From positions 1-12,022 of the forward strand of contig JAUSPT010000088.1 in assembly GCA_030652805.1 (NCBI GenBank): a DNA stretch of 12,022 nt, written 5' to 3'. The translations under genes and the position numbers were made by a program. The stretch's first letter is position 1. Every line of letters starts with the position of its first letter. The DNA comes from a bacterium (GTDB lineage: Bacteria; JAHJDO01). Positions 7,980 to 12,022 of the stretch are shown here, in pieces. A model generated the notes under the pieces. It searched no databases. It had not been told where the DNA came from and worked only from the letters and a program-made list of their open reading frames with translations.

Positions 7980-8558
7980 CTATTTCCACACCTTTAACTG
8001 CTCAAATTTCACTTTAAATTTCTTAAAGAATTTCTCAATCTTTTGTTTTTGCACATAAGGAATTATTACACAACCTGCAGAAAGTTTCTGGCCGCCTATC
8101 TCCTGTAATAAACCTTTATACTTGTATCCTTTTCTTGTCTGTTCGTAAAGTTGCCTGTTGAATCTTGCCTTTTCTTTCTGAAGTAAGCTGCTTATCTGAA
8201 AAGAATAGATCAGATAAGGTTTTTGTTGCAGTAATATAGCGGATGGTATGTCGGATGGCTCTCTCAAGTAGAGAATCTTTCCTTCCTGAAAGATGTTCTG
8301 TAGTAAACCCGTATCTGTTTTCTGCAATTCAGCTAAAGTTCTTATGGTTGGCTGAATATTTCTGCCTATTTCGGATTCAAGTTCTATTACTTTATCGTGT
8401 ATCTCTTTCTGGGTGTTATAATCGGTTGTAAGTATAAACAAGTCAACGTCTGACCTGGAAGTAAATTCTCCTCTGGCAAGACTGCCATAAAGGATAATAG
8501 CTTTTACATCTTCAATTTTGGAAAGCTCTTTTGCTATCTTTTTAAGTATTCTCTTCAT
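7980..8558 (-). CDS. MNT-type nucleotidyltransferase domain protein
   Basis: From the ATG at 8558 this is a 192-residue protein. The minimal nucleotidyltransferase motif is clear: G25-S26 and R29-G30 in YGSLARGEFTSRSDVDLFIL, with D37 and D39 as metal ligands. A third carboxylate is not obvious: the strand where it usually lies reads NIQPTI (67-72). The C-terminal half (about 75-192) is basic and contains RKGYKYKGLLQEIGGQKL, which I associate with related archaeal and bacterial nucleotidyltransferases but cannot name. The frame stays open to a TTG at 8594. I prefer the ATG because GGAG lies 9 nt upstream and the overlap with the preceding gene falls to 17 bp. MNT proteins paired with small HEPN-type partners form toxin-antitoxin modules in which the MNT protein adds nucleotides to its partner. 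That role is an inference from gene order here. Confidence 0.8.
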   Translation of the reverse strand: MKRILKKIAKELSKIEDVKAIILYGSLARGEFTSRSDVDLFILTTDYNTQKEIHDKVIELESEIGRNIQPTIRTLAELQKTDTGLLQNIFQEGKILYLREPSDIPSAILLQQKPYLIYSFQISSLLQKEKARFNRQLYEQTRKGYKYKGLLQEIGGQKLSAGCVIIPYVQKQKIEKFFKKFKVKFEQLKVWK

Positions 8559-8910
8559 TGATCTTCTCTCCAAATCTTTTTTCAAAAAACTCAATTATTA
8601 CTTTTAAATTATCTGTTACCGCCTTCGCTCTTTCGCCATTAATTCCGTCATAACCCAAATCTCCATAAGCAAACCATATTTTACGCATTGCCTGGTTTAT
8701 TTCAACAGGAAAATTTTCATTTGAATATTCATGTCTACTCTGGTGGTCGCCAAAATGCTCTCCCTTTCTAGCAGCATCAGCTTCTACCAACTGCTCAACA
8801 ACCTTTGTGCCCAAATCACCAACCACTGTGCTCTGCTTGTTGTGATAGGCAGTTAATGTTGCTTCATACTTCTCTTTTGCTAATTCAAAATGTTTCTGAA
8901 AATCTCCCAT
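8542..8910 (-). CDS. Small helical protein, possible HEPN-like partner of the nucleotidyltransferase
   Basis: First gene of the defence operon, 122 residues. I do not recognise the family with certainty. It is predicted to be all-helical and has an unusual His/Arg-rich centre (ARKGEHFGDHQSRHEY, 47-62), followed by aromatic-rich helices (IWFAYGDLGYDG and IIEFFEKRFGEK). The size, the helical make-up, a polar R/H cluster after the first long helix and the overlap with a MNT gene suggest a HEPN-like protein. However, the canonical R-x4-6-H motif is not clear: the nearest spacings are R48-x3-H52 and R48-x7-H56. The ATG at 8910 has AAAGG upstream (TGAAAGGATGAAAAATG) and lies about 24 nt downstream of the -10 box. 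Alternatives are an antitoxin, or the repressor that binds the promoter palindromes, although no helix-turn-helix is evident. Confidence 0.7.
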   Translation of the reverse strand: MGDFQKHFELAKEKYEATLTAYHNKQSTVVGDLGTKVVEQLVEADAARKGEHFGDHQSRHEYSNENFPVEINQAMRKIWFAYGDLGYDGINGERAKAVTDNLKVIIEFFEKRFGEKINEENT

Positions 8911-8927
8911 TTTTCATCCTTTCATTT

Positions 8928-8944
8928 TTCGTTATTGTAACGAA
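8928..8944. promoter_or_regulatory. Operator-like palindrome 1, covering the -10 box
   Basis: TTCGTTATTGTAACGAA has perfect 7-bp arms around a TTG centre. It contains the whole -10 hexamer of the operon promoter, so a bound protein would block RNA polymerase. An identical copy lies 39 bp upstream. Confidence 0.8.
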
Positions 8945-8962
8945 TTATGGCTATTTTGTCAA
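8934..8962 (-). promoter_or_regulatory. Consensus sigma-70 promoter of the restriction-modification operon
   Basis: Read on the minus strand: -35 TTGACA (8957-8962), exactly 17 bp of spacer, -10 TACAAT (8934-8939). Transcription should start near 8927, giving a leader of under 20 nt before the ATG at 8910. The match to consensus is nearly perfect, so unrepressed expression should be strong. The flanking palindromes imply tight control. Confidence 0.85.
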
Positions 8963-8966
8963 GTTT

Positions 8967-8983
8967 TTCGTTATTGTAACGAA
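8967..8983. promoter_or_regulatory. Operator-like palindrome 2, just upstream of the -35 box
   Basis: Exact second copy of TTCGTTATTGTAACGAA, beginning 5 bp beyond the -35 hexamer. The identity extends three further T residues on the low-coordinate side (8964-8983 equals 8925-8944). Two identical sites bracketing the promoter suggest cooperative binding or looping by a dimeric repressor. Confidence 0.8.
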
Positions 8984-9006
8984 GGTAGGAGTTGCCTGGG
9001 GGTATT
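8982..9006 (-). pseudogene. Remnant of hypD (about codons 71-79) fused to the activase stop
   Basis: These 25 bases match 993-1017 inside hypD at 21 positions, and all four differences are transitions (C or G in hypD, T or A here). In the hypD frame the remnant reads YPQATPTF where hypD reads HPRATPTF. It directly abuts the activase stop codon. The preceding CCTCTT (9009-9014) also aligns with 1020-1025 of hypD, so the fusion is best explained by a deletion between AAGAGG microhomologies. It is short, so chance similarity is not fully excluded; position, order and frame all agree with a remnant. Confidence 0.6.
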
Positions 9007-9052
9007 AACCTCTTAATTTTACCTTCAAATTAAACTTCCTTAAAATCGCAGA
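9004..9052 (-). repeat. Intact activase 3' end (right direct repeat)
   Basis: This is the parental location of the sequence duplicated at 1233-1284: the last 15 codons of the activase, including the SD-like TAAGAGG that originally served hypD. With the left copy it brackets the restriction-modification island as an imperfect direct repeat. Confidence 0.9.
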
Positions 9053-9907
9053 TACCTCGGATAATTTTTCTTCCGAAGGAGATTGTGTAGTTGCTAACTT
9101 ATAAGTCCTTCCCAATCTTCCGTATTTATCTATGCCAATATAGTGATAAGGGAGAAGATTGACCTGAGCAATTTTTAAGGAAGACAAAAATTCTCCCGTT
9201 TCCCTGATGTTTTGATAATCATCATTTATACCGGGGATTACCGGAAAACGAATAAAAATATTATTGTGAATTGAGGAGAGTTTCTTCAAATTTTCTAAAA
9301 TGAGCTCATTAGATACCCCGGTATATTTTTTATGCCTTTCGCTATCCATTATCTTAAGGTCGTATAAAAAAAGATCTATTTTAGGGGTTATTTTGTCTAA
9401 AATTCCCCAGGAAATATATCCGGAGGTATCGACTGCGGTATGGATCTTCTTTTCTTGGCAACAAATAAGGAGACTCTCTAAAAATTCAGATTGCCCCAAT
9501 GGCTCTCCACCGGAGAAGGTCACCCCTCCGCCGGATTCTTCATAAAATACTAAATCTTTCTCTGCCTCTTTTATAACCTCTTCAGTGGTTAGTTTTTTTC
9601 CTATCATTTCCCGGGCTAAGGCTGGGCATTTTTCTATACACTTTCCGCAAAGAATGCATTTCTCTTTATCAGTAACCGGCTTTTTATTTTTCATTTGGAT
9701 AGCACTTGAGGGGCAATTCAAAGAACATACTCCACAGCCAATGCATCTATCTTCCCAGAATACCATTTCCTGCCCGCTTAATTGGCTTTCGGGATTCTGG
9801 CACCACCAGCAATTAAGCGGACATCCTTTTAAAAAGACTGTAGTTCGAATTCCTGGTCCATCATGAATCGAATATCTTTGAATATTAAAAACTGTTCCTG
9901 TAGTCAT
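9005..9907 (-). CDS. Glycyl radical enzyme activase (radical SAM)
   Basis: A 300-residue activating enzyme of the PflA/HypE type. It uses S-adenosylmethionine and a reduced [4Fe-4S] cluster to place the glycyl radical on its partner, here most likely the HypD-like enzyme. The N-terminus NIQRYSIHDGPGIRTTVFLKGC is typical. The radical SAM motif is C29-x3-C33-x2-C36. A two-cluster ferredoxin insert follows, CIGCGVCSLNCP (55-66) and CILCGKCIEKCP (84-95), then GGGVTFSGGEP (126-136). The frame extends to a TTG at 9943. I chose the ATG at 9907 because relatives start just before TVFNIQRYS, and the longer form would be encoded by a palindromic repeat. No strong SD precedes the ATG. The transketolase stop is 14 bp upstream, so the two are probably co-transcribed. 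Its partner gene has been moved about 7.8 kb away by the inserted island. Confidence 0.93.
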   Translation of the reverse strand: MTTGTVFNIQRYSIHDGPGIRTTVFLKGCPLNCWWCQNPESQLSGQEMVFWEDRCIGCGVCSLNCPSSAIQMKNKKPVTDKEKCILCGKCIEKCPALAREMIGKKLTTEEVIKEAEKDLVFYEESGGGVTFSGGEPLGQSEFLESLLICCQEKKIHTAVDTSGYISWGILDKITPKIDLFLYDLKIMDSERHKKYTGVSNELILENLKKLSSIHNNIFIRFPVIPGINDDYQNIRETGEFLSSLKIAQVNLLPYHYIGIDKYGRLGRTYKLATTQSPSEEKLSEVSAILRKFNLKVKLRG

Positions 9908-9917
9908 AAGAACAGAT

Positions 9918-9944
9918 TTTGTCAAAGGACCGTCCCCAGACAAA
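9918..9944. repeat. 27-bp interrupted palindrome (REP-like) at the transketolase stop
   Basis: On the plus strand the layout is TTTGTC-AAA-GGAC-C-GTCC-CCA-GACAAA: two nested pairs of complementary arms (6 and 4 bp) around one base. It includes the transketolase stop codon (9922-9924) and encodes the residues LGTVL at the end of that protein. A GGGGACGGTCC core resembles short palindromes that I recall as dispersed in several anaerobe genomes. There is no T-run, so it is not a standard terminator. Confidence 0.6.
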
Positions 9945-11910
9945 GTTTGATGATTTTTTGGGCAATTTTTTCAGGAGTAAAACCAAAATAATCGGCTAAT
10001 TGCTGATCGGGTGCACTCTTACCGAAAGACTTCATAAATACTGTGTAATAAGAATCGTTTAATAATTGATACCAACCCTGGCCGGTATTAGCTTCAATTA
10101 CTACCCGAAGTGCGTCTTTAGGCCCCAGAACCTCTTCTATATATTTTTTTTCTTGTCTTAAAAATTCTTCTCTGTCCGGAATAGATACTACTCGACCGGT
10201 AATACCGTTCACTTTTAAGATAAGATTTACCTTTACGGCTATCGAAACTTCACTACCGCTGGCCATTAATACCACCTGGGGTACTTCTTTCTCTTTGTGG
10301 GATATTACATAACCGCCACAGGAGAATTCTTTTACGCCGTGGTATTTTTCCAGATGAGGTAAATTCTGCCGGGATAAAACCAGGGCAGTAGGACCTTCTG
10401 TTCTTTTCAAAACTTCCTTCCAAGCTAATTTGGTCTCTTCTTCATCGGCAGGTCTGATGACTTTTAAACCGGGGATAAGTCTTAAAGATTCCAGCTGTTC
10501 CACCGGCTGATGAGTAGGGCCATCTTCTCCCACCATTATAGAATCGTGGGTAAAGATATAGATTACCGGGAGTCCCATTAAGGCAGCCATTCTAATAGCC
10601 GGACGCATATAATCAGAAAAAACAAAGAAAGTGGAACAATATGGTCTCAATCCCTTGTGTGCTGCTATGCCATTAACAATCGCCCCCATAGCATGTTCTC
10701 TAACTCCAAACCTGAGGTTTCTACCTTTAAAACTGTTTTTTTGAACTTCTCCATAGTTATTAAGATATGTTTTGGTAGAAGGAGATAAATCCGCTGAACC
10801 TCCGATAAGATAAGGAATTTTATCAGCAAGTTCATTTAAAACTACCGATGAGGCCACTCGGGTAGCTACCGGAGATTTTATTTCCAGGCTATCTAGTTCT
10901 AAATCTTGAGGAATAATTAAATTTAACGCCTTATTCCATTGCTTTTTTAGTTCGGGGTATTTTTTGCCCCATTGGGTAAATTTATCTTCCCATTCTTCTC
11001 TTTTTTGGGTAAGCTGTCTTTTTCTGTTTTTAAAAAATTCTTTGACCTCAGAGGAGACATAAAATTTTTCATCTAAGGGTAATCCTAAATTTTTCTTTAA
11101 ACCTTCTATTTCTTCTTCACCCAGGGGTGCGCCGTGACAGCTGCAAGAATCCTGCTTGGTAGGTGCACCATACCCAATATGGGTATTTGCTATAATTAAA
11201 GTGGGTTTATCTTCGCTCTCTTTAGCTTTAATAATAGCTGCTTTAATTTCTTCAATACTGTGGCCATCAATATGATCAATTACTTTCCATTTATAAGCCC
11301 TAAATCTATCGGCTACCGACTCGGTAAAAGTAGCTTTAGTCTCTCCGGCAAGACAGATTTTGTTATTATCATAGATAGCAATTAACTTTCCCAGACCCAG
11401 GTGTCCGGCCAGTGATGCAGCTTCGGAAGTAATCCCCTCCATCATACAGCCATCACCTAAAAGGGTATAAGTATGGTGGTCAACAATCTTATAATCCTCG
11501 GCATTAAACCTGGCTGCTAACATCTTTTCTGCTAATTCCATTCCCACCGCATTGGCAAAGCCCTGTCCCAATGGTCCGGTAGTGACTTCGACCCCGGGAG
11601 TTTTTCCATATTCAGGATGACCGGGAGTTTTAGAATTAAGCTGTCTGAATTTTTTTAAATCATCGAGAGAAAGGTTATATCCCGAAAGGTGTAACAGAGA
11701 ATACAACCAGGCTGAACCATGTCCGGCAGATAGCACAAAACGGTCTCGGTCTGGCCAATCTGGAGTAGAAGAATCGTATTTTAATACATCTCCAAAGAGA
11801 ACTACACCGATTTCTGCACAACCCAAAGGTAATCCCGGGTGACCGGAATTAGCCGTCTCTATCATATCTACAGCCAACCCTCTTACTATATTAGCGATTC
11901 TATAAAACAA
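9922..11910 (-). CDS. tkt: Transketolase
   Basis: A full-length, 662-residue thiamine-diphosphate enzyme that moves two-carbon ketol units between sugar phosphates in the non-oxidative pentose phosphate pathway (cytoplasm). Seen in order: ANSGHPG with H24, SAGHGS with H64, GPLGQG (112-117), and the ThDP/metal motif beginning G152-D-G and ending near N182-N183. The pyrimidine-binding domain has FGVREHAMG with the catalytic E405, then HDSIMVGEDGPTHQP (455-469). The start is TTG at 11910, supported by a perfect AAGGAGG (11920-11926) nine bases upstream and by conservation beginning at once with IANIVRGLAVD. The last residues, LGTVL, come from a palindromic element, so the original C-terminus was probably slightly different. 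As an uncut single-chain form it differs from the split N/C transketolases found in many anaerobes. Confidence 0.96.
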   Translation of the reverse strand: MFYRIANIVRGLAVDMIETANSGHPGLPLGCAEIGVVLFGDVLKYDSSTPDWPDRDRFVLSAGHGSAWLYSLLHLSGYNLSLDDLKKFRQLNSKTPGHPEYGKTPGVEVTTGPLGQGFANAVGMELAEKMLAARFNAEDYKIVDHHTYTLLGDGCMMEGITSEAASLAGHLGLGKLIAIYDNNKICLAGETKATFTESVADRFRAYKWKVIDHIDGHSIEEIKAAIIKAKESEDKPTLIIANTHIGYGAPTKQDSCSCHGAPLGEEEIEGLKKNLGLPLDEKFYVSSEVKEFFKNRKRQLTQKREEWEDKFTQWGKKYPELKKQWNKALNLIIPQDLELDSLEIKSPVATRVASSVVLNELADKIPYLIGGSADLSPSTKTYLNNYGEVQKNSFKGRNLRFGVREHAMGAIVNGIAAHKGLRPYCSTFFVFSDYMRPAIRMAALMGLPVIYIFTHDSIMVGEDGPTHQPVEQLESLRLIPGLKVIRPADEEETKLAWKEVLKRTEGPTALVLSRQNLPHLEKYHGVKEFSCGGYVISHKEKEVPQVVLMASGSEVSIAVKVNLILKVNGITGRVVSIPDREEFLRQEKKYIEEVLGPKDALRVVIEANTGQGWYQLLNDSYYTVFMKSFGKSAPDQQLADYFGFTPEKIAQKIIKLCLGTVL

Positions 11911-11919
11911 TTTATAATT

Positions 11920-11926
11920 CCTCCTT
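11920..11926 (-). promoter_or_regulatory. Ribosome binding site deciding the TTG start of transketolase
   Basis: AAGGAGG on the minus strand, nine bases before TTG at 11910. It is the strongest SD in the window. No in-frame ATG with such a signal lies nearby; the next in-frame Met (residue 16) is inside the conserved domain. Confidence 0.85.
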
Positions 11927-11950
11927 CTCTTATGAATACTGATATTAAAT

Positions 11951-11979
11951 ATTTTACACTTATTTTTTTTCTTCTACAA
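11951..11979 (-). promoter_or_regulatory. Probable sigma-70 promoter of the transketolase-activase operon
   Basis: On the minus strand TTGTAG (11974-11979), 17 bp of spacer, TAAAAT (11951-11956), about 40 bp before the start codon. The surrounding 100 bp is very AT-rich, so chance matches are likely and the call is moderate. Nothing else is seen between 11927 and the window end. Confidence 0.45.
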
Positions 11980-12022
11980 ACTTTTTTGTTTTATATAATA
12001 TTACTATATAAGTTGATGATGG

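Noticed and set aside
8559-8594. Longer nucleotidyltransferase starting at TTG 8594
   Set aside because: It would overlap the preceding gene by 53 bp and has no clear SD; the ATG at 8558 has GGAG at good spacing.
1277-8981. Integrase, transposase or tRNA-linked attachment site that would explain the island
   Set aside because: All genes in the interval are accounted for and none is a recombinase; the repeats lie in a protein gene and no tRNA is present.
8925-8983. Two identical repeats as the start of a CRISPR array
   Set aside because: Only two units, strongly palindromic, with the intervening sequence being the promoter; they are operators, not CRISPR repeats.
9896-9924. TTGACA with a weak -10 (TACAGG) 17 bp downstream, as a possible activase promoter
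   Set aside because: The hexamer is part of the palindrome arm, and transcription would begin after the activase ATG.
9908-9943. Longer activase starting at TTG 9943
   Set aside because: The extra 12 residues come from the palindromic element and the transketolase end, and relatives start near the ATG at 9907.

Overview
The window looks like chromosome from an AT-rich, strictly anaerobic bacterium. The best evidence for anaerobic life is an oxygen-sensitive glycyl radical enzyme with its radical-SAM activase. A clostridial Firmicute or an anaerobic candidate phylum such as Atribacterota would fit, but the sequence alone does not settle the taxon. Every gene lies on the minus strand, so transcription runs from high to low coordinates, and coding is almost continuous. 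There is no tRNA, rRNA, CRISPR array, recognisable integrase or transposase gene.

Metabolic part, right end (9005-12022): a promoter and a strong Shine-Dalgarno site lead into a full-length transketolase with a TTG start. A glycyl-radical-enzyme activase follows 14 bp downstream. The transketolase stop codon lies inside a 27-bp interrupted palindrome that looks like a dispersed REP-type element.

Metabolic part, left end (1-1228): the first 409 codons of a glycyl radical enzyme closely resembling trans-4-hydroxy-L-proline dehydratase (HypD). The activase is its expected partner, yet about 7.8 kb separates them.

Between them (about 1285-8981) sits a compact seven-gene defence operon read in the same direction: a small helical protein (possibly HEPN-like), a MNT-type nucleotidyltransferase, HsdM, HsdS, HsdR, a short YgjP-like zinc metallopeptidase and RadC. 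The genes overlap or nearly touch, except for a 62-bp gap before hsdM. A consensus promoter (TTGACA-N17-TACAAT) with two identical 17-bp palindromic operators drives it. HsdM, HsdS and HsdR should form a type I restriction-modification complex. The other four genes look like accessory modules.

The main discovery is the insertion scar. The last ~50 bp of the activase gene, including the hypD ribosome binding site, occurs twice: intact at 9004-9052 and as an orphan at 1233-1284, directly before hypD. The two copies differ by two substitutions and one in-frame codon, as two alleles would. RadC lost its own end and now stops inside the orphan copy. On the other side, about 25 bp resembling hypD codons 71-79 are fused to the activase stop, apparently through a ~218-bp deletion between two AAGAGG microhomologies. 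The restriction operon has therefore split an activase-hypD operon, and hypD now sits where the last gene of the restriction operon would be.
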